A stretch of DNA of 64,000 nucleotides from Emydura subglobosa (GCA_007922225.1 ML679961.1:4107295-4171294); one strand, 5' to 3'; positions 47,241 to 59,800 are shown, counted from the stretch's first letter. Notes: generated by a model from the letters alone, not told the origin. Made by a program: numbers and translations.

Positions 47241-47395
47241 TTGTCTGCACTACCGTCTTCTTCAAACGGTCAGGAGTGAGATAAAGGTGTGATCCCTGAC
47301 TGATATAACTGTGCCGGCAAACAAGCCTAGTGTAGACGCAGTTATACCAGCAAAAATGCACTTTTGCTTGTATCCAGTCTCGAGCCTTTACCCCT
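47241..47395. mobile_element. MITE fragment
   Basis: 'aaggtgtgatccctgactg', 'ataactgtgccggcaaac' and 'agtgtagacgcagttatac' match the end region of a 'tgtctacac' type DNA element. One inverted end is clear. Confidence 0.5.
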
Positions 47396-48365
47396 TTGGC
47401 AGTGGAATTCCACGCTCTTCCAGCCTCCGCTGCAGTTCCCTGTGTATCGACCGTGCTTACCCAACGTGTCCGGTGGCTTTTGGTACCTGCAATTCAAGTG
47501 CAAGTTACAGTTGCAAAAGGTTTATTTCATTATATATTTTAGATCTGGAAAAATCTTAAGAGCACTGAGATAGTGAGATGATGTGTCGCACAAAGCAGAC
47601 CGGTCACTCTGCTTTGAAATGTGGCTCTCACAGTTTTAGTAAAGGAGTCTGGATCAGACGTGGAATGGCACCACTTCTTCTGGAACAGCTGTGAGACCTG
47701 CTCTTATTCTGCTTCTTGTTAGCCCCCGCGTAAGCATTTGAATTCTCTTTTGACACTGTCTTTTACTCACTAATGGAAACCAACACTAACCTGGTGTGCA
47801 ATTATAGGCTCCTTATATAAAAAAGATCCCTAAAAGCAGTTGGCCTTGCCCCAAAAAGGGAAGCATGAATCTGTCATCCAGCTAGCAATGGGATTTATAG
47901 CGGGTTTAGTTAGTCACTTGATAGACGCTCTCATTCACTAAGGCTTAAATCCTGGCTTCAGTGAAGTCATTGGAGGTTTTTTTATGGACTTAAATGGTGC
48001 CAGGATTTCAGATAGATCTTTCTTACAAGTAGATAAAATGGCATTTTAAAAAGCTACCAGATGAACAGGAGCAAAAAGCACTGAAGGGACCAAACTTTAA
48101 AAAGCTGGCACTGATACTGAAAAAAGCACTGTTCGTCCATTTAGGGGCCAGATCTACAGCTAACGTAACTCACTCTAGCTTAATTGTCTTCCATGGAGCT
48201 CTATCGATCTATACCAGCACAGGAGCTGACCCTGAATGCTTCGTTAGGGCAAGATACTCCTGATACCTTCACTCGTGGTGAGTAGTGCTTTACTCCACAA
48301 ATAGTCCCAGTAAAGCGAGCTGGGATGATGTCAGAGGGACACTCACTTCTGGAGTGCCTCTAAAC
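47396..48365. other. Unannotated sequence
   Basis: No supported feature apart from one 'agtgaagtcattgga' motif at about 47957. Confidence 0.45.
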
Positions 48366-49070
48366 AGCTAGGTGTGGTACTGCAGTCCTTTTCTCACCCC
48401 CGGTGCCTGCTGCAGGATCCCAGCCAACCCTGGTGCGTCTTCAATGGTTTGGCCCTCCATCCAAGTCACAAAATCCAAATGAACCCCTTGGACTCCAATA
48501 ACTAACAGTCTCTTTGCCCTCGCTACCATCTTGAGCTTTGGCTCTGAGTCCTTAAAATTCACCCCTTTGTTTGGGCTCCCAAATAAGCCCTGTCCCTATC
48601 TTGGGTTTACCCCACTTTACCTATGGCTGCTAGAGGAATCTGGGCCCACCCACTACGCTAGGTTCTAGTTCACGTACCCAATACACAGTAGCCATTGACT
48701 GCTTACCTCAATCCGTCACTGATATTTCCCTGGAGCTCTTCCTTCTGGGCTCTTTATCTCCAGCCCTATCTCAGGGCCAGTGTCCTCAGGTTCATCTCCC
48801 TCTGCAAACCCAGTGTAAATTCAGCCAGCCATAAATCATGGCTACTCGTCAGGCTCCTCCAGTCACAGCCAGGGACTGTCCTGCTAAGGCTCTGCAGCTC
48901 CTTGTATCTGAACCTGCTGGGCTCTGAATGGCTGCTTCTGTGAGGCCTCTTTAGGCAAGCCTGGAGCACCTAGCTTCACAGCTCCATCCTGTTGATTCTC
49001 TGCAGCTGGGGCAGGGTGGAGTAGGACCATGAGGCCTCCTGTAGGGAGGAGTGACACAAAGGTCACTTGT
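48366..49070 (-). mobile_element. Possible LTR-element relic
   Basis: The CT-rich texture with 'gggctctttatctccagcc' (a TATA-like box on the minus strand) resembles turtle LTR sequence. No ends or target duplication could be fixed. Confidence 0.3.
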
Positions 49071-49249
49071 TTGATGACATGGTATCTGGCACTGAGTGTT
49101 TGGCCTGTTAAAATTTAGGTTAAAGTCTCACCTTTAGGTGGCAAAATCATTCCTTTACTCCTGATTCTGTGCTTTTTCTGCCTGTGAGAGTGAGAAGCAC
49201 CTCCTCCAGTAAGGACTGCAGATATGCCACCACTATGTGCTGCCCTGCA

Positions 49250-50442
49250 GAATTGTGTACATCGTTATGACATTCCAGGATGCAGCCAGACCAGTGAGGG
49301 ACTGTGTCACCCCTGCCCTGCAACCTGGGGGCCTCACAATGCTTTGCTACTGTAATGTCCAGCCCAGGCCCCTCACAAATAGCATACAGGCCACACGCTG
49401 AGTGTCTGTGTACAGTTTCAGCCTACCAGCACACTCCAGTCACACTCTGGTCTCCACCAACTTTGGTTACCACTTTCAGGGTCACCCCAAAACACTTCCA
49501 GTCCCAGAATAACATGTCTTTCCCCCCAAAAATATGTGTTCTGCACTGTCCAATCCTCTCCTGGACAGCTCAGATATTTTAGGTCCTTTGCCCCTCTACG
49601 GAGATCAATATACAACAGTTTGCTATTTTAAATGGGGTGACCCTAACAATTCAGAACACTGGATTGGTTTTGATTAAAGAATAACATAAGTTTATTTAAC
49701 TACCAAGAGAGAGATTTTAAGTGAGTACAAGTATCGGGCATTAAAGTCAGAAATGGTTACAAGAGAAGTAAAATAAAAAACACTTCCTAGTACTAAAACT
49801 TAACAAACTAGACTTGATTGAAGGCGAAATCCCTTACCACATATTTCCGATAACATTGCTGATCACATTCTCAGGCCAGGATCTGCTCCCAAAGTCCAAA
49901 GGCTGCACTTTACCACTTTCTTTTATCTTCTTAGGTGAGAGAGATGGGAGGGAGTGATAACTTGAGGTATCTTCCCCTCTCACTTTTATAGTCCAGTCTC
50001 CCTTTGAATGCATTTTCCTGAGTGTTACCCCTAGATCAAGCTTATTCTTCCTGTGAGGACGGAGACGAGTCTCATGGTGAAAAGGGTTTCATACTGTTGT
50101 TTGCTAAGATGCAGATCTATTTGTTCCTGCCCCCTCTTCCTTGCTAAAGAAAGGCCACTTGATAGGTGATTGCCCATCAACTTTGATCACTGGCTACAGC
50201 CATCAGCTTGTCCTTTGTCTTTGAGAAACTGGTTTACCCAGTCTTGTCTGATAAACACATTGTAGACCTAATTTCAGCTTATGTTTATAACTTTATATTT
50301 AATGTTGCCACACACATTTCATCATGATATTATTGACCAATGAGTTATGAGTCTTCAAATGATACTTCATCAGGCATATTTTGTATCACAATTATTACAA
50401 TGGTCTGTAGAGTCTGAATACAGGGGTGCATTTGGCCACAAT
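49250..50442 (-). mobile_element. Retroviral LTR relic
   Basis: Read on the minus strand it has a U3-like part, a TATA box as complement of 'cttttatagtcc' near 49984-49995, and an AATAAA as complement of 'agtttatttaac' near 49691-49700. The wording 'ggattggttttgattaaag' followed by 'acttgataggtgattgccc' matches an abundant turtle LTR as I recall it. The right edge may be the 'TGTGGCC' start near 50442. No internal genes are attached. Confidence 0.5.
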
Positions 50443-50752
50443 TGCATCCCTGTGTTCGTTGCTAGAATGAGCCCTTGTGATTAAATATACAGCACAAACT
50501 ATTGTTTATACTGTACATACTGTCCAGCTAAAACATCTCCAAATTGCTGATCAAATCATGTTTCTGGAACACAAATTGATTGCATATTGTGCTTGCCTTC
50601 TGTACAGACACAGGTGATTGGAGAGGATGCATCTCGGGTAAGTGGTGATAATGTGACATTGATTCTTGCCAAGAAATTATTGTGTGCAGAAAATAACACT
50701 TTTCCTATGTCTCCTTGGTTTAGGGTGCAAGGGCCTGGTCTAGTTATTAGTT
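50443..50752. other. Unannotated sequence
   Basis: No supported feature is seen. Confidence 0.45.
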
Positions 50753-50930
50753 AATATTTATATTACGATAGCGCCTAAAGACCTCAGCCAGTTTGGGCCC
50801 CACTGTCCAAGGTGCTGCAAAAAGATGTAATAAATGGCAATTCCTGTGCCAAAGAGCTTACGGTCTAATAGAGAGATGTGGGTGGATGAGACAAACAACA
50901 AGGCAGGGGTCCGAATGGAGAGACAGTGTA
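50753..50930 (-). mobile_element. tRNA-derived SINE, 3' part
   Basis: The reverse complement of the SINE tail: 'gatagcgcctaaagacctc', 'gggccccactgtccaagg', then 'ccaaagagcttacggtc'. The tRNA-like head is absent. Confidence 0.8.
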
Positions 50931-51479
50931 ACAAATCTAATAGGCTGTGTGCAGTTCTCAGGCAGTAAGAAGCAGTGATCACAACTCCCCACCTGCCTGG
51001 CTGCTCCAAAGTTGCAGTTTCCTACAGGCATCAGAGCAAAGGGGAGTTCTAAGGAGTGACTTGGAGGTGCCTTGACAGGTTTGAACTTGGGTGATTTTCC
51101 CACACGTACTGAGTGCTTGCCAGAGAAGTGAGGGGGTTGATTCTGGCATAATAGGAATCTTCCCATTGAGTTCAATGGGTCTTGAAGCAGTCTTTCCATG
51201 GCTACATTTGACCCGTGTTAGGTAGCTTATTACTAAGCACCATGAGCAATGTAAATACTATTTGCAGATACGGGTGCTGTGTGATTAGTGTCCCGGGTGT
51301 TTTCCCCTTCTGTGCCTCAGTGACACGCGGTAATGGTGCACTACACGGGCGCACAGAAATCTCAAATGACGTCTGCTGTGCTCTGTGTTACGCTGCATTG
51401 TTCCAAGTCGTTGTGTTCAAATGCTGACACAAATCAAAGGTAAATAGTGCTAAACCACATAGAGGACAAAGTAGCGTCA
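50931..51479. other. Unannotated sequence with a perfect palindrome
   Basis: CCCATTGA at 51162-51169 and TCAATGGG at 51172-51179 form a perfect inverted repeat with a 2-nt gap. No gene is seen. Confidence 0.6.
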
Positions 51480-52886
51480 GGATGATATGCTGTCATCAAT
51501 ACGGCCTGCCACAGTTCAGCACAACTGCACCAGTATTTCCCTTTTGTGGCCCACCATGGGCCCCTGCACTCAGGTTTCTAGCCTCCCCCATCATCACCTC
51601 CCTTGGGCTGAGACCTGTGTTTTTGTAATAGTTTTATTAGCACAATTAGTAATATCACAAACACTGCAACATAGCAAAGTAGGGGGAAGTAATATAGAAA
51701 CTCCATCAATCTCATGCTTGCACCGTCCCTCGTTGGGGAGCCGTGTAGTAGGCAAGATGACACACCAGTTGTCCTTTGGCCTGGCAGGTTCCAGGAAATC
51801 TCCCTGGAGTGTATGGGCCTAATGCCACCTTTTTTCATAGGTTAGCTAATGCCTACTATACTCAATGTACATTCAATAGGTATTTCAGTCCCTTTTTCTG
51901 TATTTGTATTTCCCCATCTACTAATATTGAAGTGTCCTTCCACAGGTCACTAAATCCATTACCTAAAACTTATCAGCTTATGTATCATTTCGTTACTGTG
52001 GCATTCTTGTGGTTGAATATCTGCTAATGTTTCTATCTTAAAACTATCTAAAACTGGTATAAACTGGCATCTTGCATTTACATGCCAACAATTTAGCAAC
52101 ACTTACTTAAAACATCACTCTATCTTGTGACCTCTTGTAATATAAGGTCATCTGCGAGTTAGTTACTTTTGCTAAGGCTTTACGCCTTAGGCCTCAGTGA
52201 GTTTGGCTAAACTATTATCTTACAAGCTTGAGACCTGTAGGTTTTTGCATTACTGCGTTAATTCATACCTATTGCTCAGCTATATGCCTATATCACTGGC
52301 TACAAATTAACTGGGAACTTAACTTTTATGCAAGTACATTTATTCTTAAGGTAAAAGCACTACAGAGAAAATATTAAAAACAATAAAAAGAACCTGTATG
52401 CATAATAATAAGTTTATCAGAGATCACAAGTTGATAATAGCTCCTAGCTCAGAACGAGCACCACCATGAATCTGATAGTCACTCCTTTATCCAGCTTTGT
52501 GTCTTTGATCTGCAGTGACCGTGAATAGGTCATAAACTAGACAATGGGTTTCTCCTCAAGGCATAGTTTCAAAAGGATGGGTATAAAGGTGGGTAATTTG
52601 CATTCCTCTTCTCCAAAGTATTTTCTAGGAAACCCACTCAACTAAAAATTCAATCTTTGTTTTAAAAGAGTCCTTTGAAGCTCATAACACTTCCCAGGGT
52701 TTACATCAGTCACGTCTCCCTTTTTGAGAAGGTATACACAATCACAAAGTAATACATAAATACATGCATTTTTCATATAATGAACTCCTAAGATACACAT
52801 ACATAATTCAATAAGTTTTGTTCAGGAAACAACCATATATGTCACTTGTTTGTTCCCAGTGTATATAGCTGTCTGGAGGGTGACAG
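51480..52886 (-). mobile_element. LTR-retroelement relic
   Basis: The right edge reads TGTCACCCTCCAGACAG on the minus strand, a plausible LTR start at about 52886. An AATAAA as complement of 'tttatt' lies near 52336 and another near 51633. A minus-strand frame at 51578-51838 ends in one strong hydrophobic segment (FLYYFPLLCYVAVFVILLIV) followed by a basic then acidic-glycine tail. Whether it belongs to a viral membrane protein is undecided. The left edge is not fixed. Confidence 0.4.
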
Positions 52887-52889
52887 TTC

Positions 52890-53250
52890 CACTTTTTGAC
52901 TATTTTCTAGGTTTTCAGATTTGTTTTCATTCCAATATGGAATGGAACAAAACCATTCAAATATTTTCATGAAACAAATTTATGTTGAAATGGCCATTTT
53001 TTTTTTTGTCAAAAACCTTAGCTTTTCATTTTGAGGGTTGGGTTGGTTGGTTGTTTGTTTCTCTCTCTTGCTCGCTCTGGCTCTTATATCATAGGTGACA
53101 GAGAGCCTTAGACCTCAAAAAGCTTTCCAACAAAAACATTTTTGAAACTGACGAGTCTGCAATATGCAAAATGTTTTGATTCAATAAAAAAGCATATTGA
53201 GACAAAATTTCATTTAGTTGAAAATGTTCTAACTGGCTCTACATCTGAGT
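52890..53250. repeat. AT-rich GAAA/TTTC repeat relic
   Basis: 'ttccactttttgac', 'ggaatggaacaaaaccattc' and 'gttctaactggctct' belong to the same texture as 7560-8262. It includes a short local palindrome around 52930-52960. Confidence 0.45.
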
Positions 53251-54502
53251 AGCCTTGCATGTGACCAGCAAATTGGCATTCATGAGCTCTTTGGACTTGC
53301 ACTGTAAGTCTGAACTGTATTTATTTGCCATTTAAAATAAAGAAATAGACTAAAAAACTCTCCACACAAACAACACAACCTCTTCTTTTCCCAGATTTGA
53401 TTTTTGTCAAAGAAATATAAAGATAGAGTTATAAAGTCTTCCAAGCAGGGATGTGCTAATGAAGATGCTGGTTCCATTTTATTATTCTCTGCTAGATTTC
53501 ATGCTAGATTTGCATGAAAACAAACAAACCCTATTTGTTTTGTGACATTATATTCACGGTGTGACTTGAACAAATAGAAAACAGAAAATGCCAGAGTACA
53601 GCGAAGAAAATTGTGAAGAAGAACCTGAAGCTTTACTGGAACTGACTATAGATTCCAATACCTCTGGTTTCCCCATCTGCAGGAAATAGGGTCATTGGAA
53701 TTTTCATCTTGCAACTGAGACTCTATGACTGATTTTAAAACTAAAGACAGGTTCCTGGTGATAAAATGAGACCCTGATCTACAGCTGGATCCATGGCCAG
53801 GGACCCTTCTTGGGGCAACAGAGTGAAGCAATCAATGCTCAGTAATCTGTCCAGTGTTGACTGAAGTGTGTTCTCATGAGGTTTCTGGACCACCTTTAAT
53901 CAGAGAGGTTCAGAGAAGTAGCCAAGGTCTGGACTCTTGACCAAACAGATTTGTCTGTGATATTCTCATAAATGATGCTATCTCCTTGATACTTGTGACC
54001 GTCATAGGTGGCACCAAGGAATGTCAATAACCAAATTATAGGATTTAAAATCCAAGGATGAAATCCCAGGCCCAGGGAAGTCAAAGGAAAAACTCCCATT
54101 GCCTTCAAGGGGAGATAGGATTTCAAATGAAATATTGAAGGGCATATTTCTTGTCATTTGTTAAAATCCATTATCAAGGAATTTCTGGGGTGATGAGACA
54201 CTGGGGTGACCTGTGACATCAGTCTGGATCAGTCACTTTAGGTCACCAAGAGTCATGCCAGCTGTGAAGCACCAAAACCAATGCAGCTTGCTAAAGGAAT
54301 GACAGTGTTCACCAGAAAATGTCTTTCTAGATTAAAAAAAAACAAATTCAAGACCTAATTTTGATTCCCAGATAGAAAGAGAGTGCCTCCCTTGAACACA
54401 GGCCAGCAGATCACTCTTGATTTACTAGAGATAATAACAGTTCTTCCGAAACATTTTTAAATAGCTCTGCTTTCTCCTGGAACAAAATTGTGAACACTTC
54501 GA
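53251..54502. other. Unannotated sequence
   Basis: No supported feature is seen. Confidence 0.5.
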
Positions 54503-54976
54503 GTATGTCTACACGGCATCTGGGAACAACCCAGATCTGGGAACAATCCTCTAAGCCCGGGTTCCCAGACTCTCACTAGTGCACTAAAAAGACCTGGGTA
54601 GATGTTGCTTTGGGCAACATAGCAAGCGGAGCTCTCTAGTCCACCCACCCATAGCCTCCCAGGCTTGGAAGCCCAACTGCCTGCCTGAGCCGCAAATAAG
54701 ATGTACATTTTTAACGGGGGTTATTACCCTTTGGAACAACTACCCGAGGGTCATGGTGGATTCTTCCTCACCGACAATTTTTAAACCATGAGTTTTAAAA
54801 GCTACACTCTAGTTCACAAGGAGTTATTGTGGGGAAGATCTATGGCTTGTTATATGGAAAGTCAGACTAGATGATCATAATGGCCCCTTCTGGCCTTGGA
54901 ATCCATTCATCTATTTTTAGCGTGGGTCTGTGGACCTGGCTGCGAGAGTCGCTTTCAGGTGCCGTGTAGACAAACC
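54503..54976. mobile_element. MITE interrupted by a CR1 insertion
   Basis: The left end 'tatgtctacacggcatctgg' and the complement of 'caggtgccgtgtagacaaac' are clear inverted repeats. The MITE itself is about 250 bp once the CR1 at 54717-54912 is removed. No transposase is encoded. Confidence 0.75.
54717..54912 (+). mobile_element. CR1 LINE 3' end with ~10-bp target duplication
   Basis: ORF2 C-terminal codons ('aacaactacccgagggtc') are followed by the 3' tail 'gactagatgatcataatgg', 'ccccttctggccttgg'. It is flanked by 'atttttaacg' (54707-54716) and 'atttttagcg' (54913-54922), matching at 9 of 10 positions. Confidence 0.85.
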
Positions 54977-56937
54977 CATAGTGACTTAGTTCATCACACA
55001 GACAAGCTTGGCATTTGTCCATGTAAAGCTGTGGCGTGCATGGACTGCCCACACCTTTACACAAGACATCCCTCAGCGGGCTGAAGCACTGCTGCACGCA
55101 GCCAATGGTTTGATTACTCCCTAGGCTGTCCCAGCTGGCGGCTCCAGCCTGTCCTTTAAAGGGGTAGTTCGCTCCTTCACAGTCCTCTTGCCCCTTTTTC
55201 ATTTAGTTTTTGCAGTAGAACTATGATCTTGTATGAGGTCAAAGGCACAGCCTTGCACTGGCTCCTACTCCAGCATGTTGAAGAAAATGAGGCAGGCCCC
55301 AGCATGAAGTCCTATCTCTGTAGCACCATTCATCACTGACAGCTAAAAGCATCAGTTGCATGGCCGTTCTGCCCCAATGCAACTAAGGCCCAGTTAAACC
55401 AGAGGTTATCCTTTTGATTGTTGTTTTAACTCTTTTCTTTTAAGCACAAAAGGGAATTTATAGTGAAAAAAGGTACCTCAAATCCTCTTTATCTGGATGC
55501 CTCTGAACTAGAGGCAATTGTGCTATAGCTTCACTGCAAATATTGATCTCATTTCTCAACACTGCCCTGCAGGATTCCATGGCGGCATTAATTCGTGGCC
55601 ATTGCCCTGCCTCATCTCTTCATGAGTTAAATGTCCCAGGTTCTCCCTGGCTCCTGGAGATGGGAACGTTTATTTTTATTCAAGTAGTGTTTTTTTAAAT
55701 GCACCCAACTATGTCCATTTATGCTCCTGGAATGATAAATTGACATACAGCATCCTCTGACGATCCATAGATTTCCCACAGAAGGGGGCTGGGCAGAAAA
55801 TCTGTTGTCTGCACCCAGTGCTGGCAGTATAAATAACCTGCTTTTATACTGCAATCGTACCAAAATGGTTTCTCCATTCTTAATTGAAAGCAGCTTTGCT
55901 ATTTTTACCTGTGACTTTCAGCAAGCTAGCTCCTTTCATGTGGAATAACCCAGGTTTGACGCCTCATCAGGATAATGTGTCATGGCCAGTTACATCTGCA
56001 CATTGCATTAAGCTGCCTAACGTGATGTGCAGGTGTGATCAGGCATGGCATATCGACCTGACGTTCCGGCAGATTCAGAGGGGCTCTGGAAAGATGGCTT
56101 GTCAAAAATTGCAGCGAGGTGAAGTTTGCACTTAAGCTGCCCTACGTGGACTGCAGAAGGAACCAAGCAGTAACCTTTAGTAACTAATTATTACTGGGGA
56201 AAAGAAGTGTGCTGTGCTTGATTGGGAAATGGCCACGCACTGAACTTCAGGAGTACACATCACATCAAAATCCTGTAGTGCCATGCTCACTATCTGCCGT
56301 GCCCAGTTCCTGCTGACAAATCTCACGAGTCCCAAAGTAAAATGGAACAAAACACAAGTTAATTAATGTTTTATGGATGGACCGTGTTTTCTTCACGATC
56401 AGAGCTTGGATGAGTTTCACAAATATAAAACACAGGCATGGCTCAGAGAGCACGTGATAAATGCTTGTAATAGTAAAGGATGGTAACTCTATTAAATAGG
56501 GGCATTACAATCACGTGATATTGCCGGAGAAGAGCAGATTATCGGGAGATACTAATGAGCAGTACCATTAAGAGGACAGTACAGCTAGGACTAACCCAGA
56601 TGTCTCCAAAGGATCCAAGAGGCTATATACCAATCTTCATTTGTTAGGTATCTAGGTCATTTCCAGTTATGCCTAGTTCGGTTTCCAGAAGAGGATCCTA
56701 AAGAGAGCGTCTATTCTTGCTATTAAAATGTGTGGTGCTATTGACTCTGGGGCTAGGCTGTGGCAAGTAGCTACAGCTCTGAGCAGGGCAATAATCCTGG
56801 GTGCTTACCACTAATGGCACAACATGCAGGGAAAATAACTTTGAACAATGGATTCCTGAGATGCCCACATGAGAGCAACATGTGGGGACCAGCGGGAATG
56901 CCCCTCGTACCCTTACCTAGCCTCTCTCATGGGGCAA
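54977..56937. other. Unannotated sequence
   Basis: No gene or named repeat is seen. Chance frames only. Confidence 0.45.
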
Positions 56938-57205
56938 TTTGGTGAGATGGCATGGCCTTGTGAATAGGGCGTGGGACACAGGAGGCCTGCATTCGGTTCT
57001 CAGCTCTGCCACTAAACTATTGTGTGAGCTTTGGCTACTGCCTATGAGATCCTTTTTCTCAGCCTTCCCTTCTTTGCCTGTCTGCTCTATTTACATTGTC
57101 AGCTCTTCAGGTAGGGACTTTCTCTCATGGTGTGTGTGCACAGTACCTACACCAAAGGAGCCCTGATCTTGGGTGGGGCGTCTAATACAAATATATAATA
57201 GTAAT
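56938..57205 (+). mobile_element. tRNA-derived SINE, near full length
   Basis: The head 'ggcatggccttgtgaatagg' fits a pol III box A region and 'ttcggttctcagctctgcc' a box B region. The tail 'acagtacctacaccaaagg', 'agccctgatcttgggtgg' and 'ctaatacaaatata' completes it. It is one of the most complete copies in the window. Confidence 0.8.
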
Positions 57206-57840
57206 CTGGTCTGGTACAGTGGGTGCCAGGGATTATGAGGGGGCCTACTTCTGCTCCCATACTGTCAAAAGCAAAACTTCCACTGAGGATAACATGGGCC
57301 TCTCATTCCTGATGAAATTCCAATCAGAATGAACTTTGCATTTAGCCTTTCTTTCTGAGGGTCATGCATTCATGTGCATAACTTAATCTGGGACTATGGA
57401 GGTCAAGGTCATTGATTGAATAATTTGGGGCTTGATTTCTCAAATGAGTAGTGCAATATCTGCCCCTGTGTGCATACACTTCCAGATATGGGTGGGCAGA
57501 TCTCTAATGGATGTGTGAACATGGCTTAATAGACACCTGCCAGCTAAGTGTATGCACAGAACAGAGTCGGGCACGCATAGGGTTATCCAGGCAAGGAACA
57601 GAAACATACTGTCAGCGAGGCTCTGCACAGCTGCAAGGGTCTGCCTCCATGGACCTGGTTGCAGGATTGGGACTATAGATAGGGAGAGACATTGTAACTT
57701 AATTTTATATGTTGTCATCGTCATGCTGTGTGGAGTGGTTCATGACCTTACGTGCCAACCTCAGCACTATCAAAAAGAAGGGCAGGTGCCCCAAACTGGT
57801 GGAGTGGTCTCCAATTAGATTTTACCTACCCAGTAACAAA
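57206..57840. other. Unannotated sequence, possibly retroelement flank
   Basis: 57720-57840 ('ggagtggtctccaattag') may belong to the retroelement that follows. The rest is unassigned. Confidence 0.4.
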
Positions 57841-58004
57841 TGTGAACTCCTGGATCACTGTAACAGTCTTATTGTAGAGTCACAGACAGTCCCCTTGGGC
57901 TCTCCAGCTGCTACCTGCCCAGGCAAGCTGGACTCAGTGATAAATGGTCACTTACACCCAAAATCACAAAATACTCAGGTTGCTTCCAGCCCCAAGAAAC
58001 CAAT
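57841..58004 (-). mobile_element. LTR relic, left part (split by another LTR)
   Basis: 'ctgctacctgcccaggcaag', 'gataaatggtcacttacacc' and 'cagccccaagaaacc' form the U5-side part of a minus-strand turtle-type LTR. The expected continuation 'agtcacttaccccagatcag' appears only at 58695. Confidence 0.5.
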
Positions 58005-58690
58005 TCTAGTAGAAAGAGAGAGCCTGAGATAAGGGGCTTGATATGAGGTCTACGGCTTGAACTAAAGTCAAGCCCTACTAATATAAAGTAAAGTTATCAA
58101 GAAACGAGCTATGAACAAAAGTCCGGCCCTGTTACAAAACACCCTGCTTGCAGATTCACTGTCCAGAACATGAACTTGTCAAGAACAGGGCTAGTCTTGC
58201 GAAGCCAGGCACTCCCAAGAAAGTACGAGGCAGAGGGTATTCCTGTATGCACATTCCAGGAGATGCAGGTGCCCCCTAGCATAAAGGGATGGGCTAAACC
58301 CGGTAGTGGGAGATGGAACAGAGACACACAGACCCAGAGTGATACAAGCTTGGGAGGATAGGATGATGGATACAAATGTTTTGTTTTAATCAAGTGTAGG
58401 GTTGGTGATTAACCATGTCTGAGGGGCAATACGTAACTGGTTTGTATCAGTGTATAAAAGAGGGATTGCAGAGGGGGTGTCTTTGTCTGGCCTAGGGGAA
58501 GTGGAAGGTTCTGCCGCTCAATGTAGACATCGATCCAGGGAGCTAGAGCTGGGCTTCATCAGCAATAAACCTGGCCGCTGAACTGAGTCTGTGGTCTTAC
58601 TGGGCAGCTCAATCGAATTCTGTTGTACTGGCTATCTGGCCAGACCCTGGGCAGCACACAGAGAGAACACCCACAGCTGATGACGAGCAG
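58005..58690 (+). mobile_element. LTR inserted within another LTR
   Basis: A plus-strand promoter-like order is seen: 'cagtgtataaaagaggg' (TATA box near 58451-58460), then 'cagcaataaacctggcc' (AATAAA at 58564-58569) about 110 bp later. This spacing fits U3-R of a retroviral LTR. The two flanks belong to one older LTR on the opposite strand. Exact edges and target duplication are not resolved. Confidence 0.55.
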
Positions 58691-59535
58691 CACAAGTCAC
58701 TTACCCCAGATCAGTTTGTACCTTCTCTCTCTCACCAAAGGCAATAATTATAGCCAACCCTATAGTAAACTAACTAAGGGTTTATTAACTAGGAAAAAGA
58801 AATGCGAGAGATTTTTACAGGTTAAAGTAGGCTACATATAAGCACAGATAAGTTACAGTCTATGATTCCAAAGCGTGACGGAGATGTTTGTCCACTGAAT
58901 GTCTCTTAGGGCTAATCCATGCCAAGCAGCATGGGGATCTGTTTGCTTATGTGCAGGAATCTTTGCCCCTCAGAGTCCAGACAGAGTAAAAGAGAGAACC
59001 ATTCCTTCTTGTGAGCATCTTTATATCCCCTTCCCCCAGAGTTCAAACCGATGGGACAAAGGCTCCTGCATGTAACTTCTTCATGGGTGGATGGAACAAT
59101 CAGCAAAGATTTTGTTTTACAATGGCCCTTTAAGTCTTGATAGTCCTTCCTGATGTGCGGGGGAACTGCTTTTCCTGCCCAGGTTCACAAGTTCAGAGCA
59201 GGCATTTTTCCAAGTATAAAGCAAAACTTACATATTGCCTTACAGCACTGCATACAGACATTACTAGTAAGATGAATGCGTACAGCAAATTGCAAGCATT
59301 TGATGGAGTCTAACCACCAAACACATTCTTATAAGTCTAACACCGATCTTAAACAATACTATCATAGAGGTGAGTTGGTCTGGTTTCCAGCCACGAATTT
59401 GTCAGAGCTCAGCTGATGCCTGCAGACTTGGTAACAGCTGGTACCTGGTTTGCCAGCATCACAATCATATTTCACATATTTCAGCTATGCATTTAATAAA
59501 CCCCTCCCAAACTTATAAAAACATGCTTTCTGACA
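58691..59535 (-). mobile_element. LTR relic, right part
   Basis: Minus-strand signals: AATAAA as complement of 'gggtttattaac' near 58780 and a TATA box as complement of 'ctttatatcccc' near 59020. It starts at TGTCAGAAAGCATG (59535). It continues the LTR begun at 57841. Confidence 0.55.
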
Positions 59536-59800
59536 GGGGAGTTTCATATGCCACTAGATTTAATAAAGATCAACATAGACAGCTTCTTAAATAAAGGGTT
59601 TATATCCTGATATTCTCAAATTACTTTCTGTGCCATAGGACAACTGCACAGTACGTTTCTATAAAATTCAAATGTCACGGCTTTACACCAATCCAGCAAA
59701 TACCAAAAGGAAACTTCCTCTGAAATCATTAAATCCCAGCTCATTTTATTTTCTGAGCCAGCCACACCTCACAGATATTTCCTTCTCAGCTGTGATACAT
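59536..59800. other. Unannotated sequence
   Basis: No supported feature is seen. Confidence 0.45.

Noticed and set aside
56938..57205. Genuine tRNA gene at the SINE head
   Set aside because: The box-like motifs are imperfect, there is no cloverleaf and the SINE body and tail follow directly.
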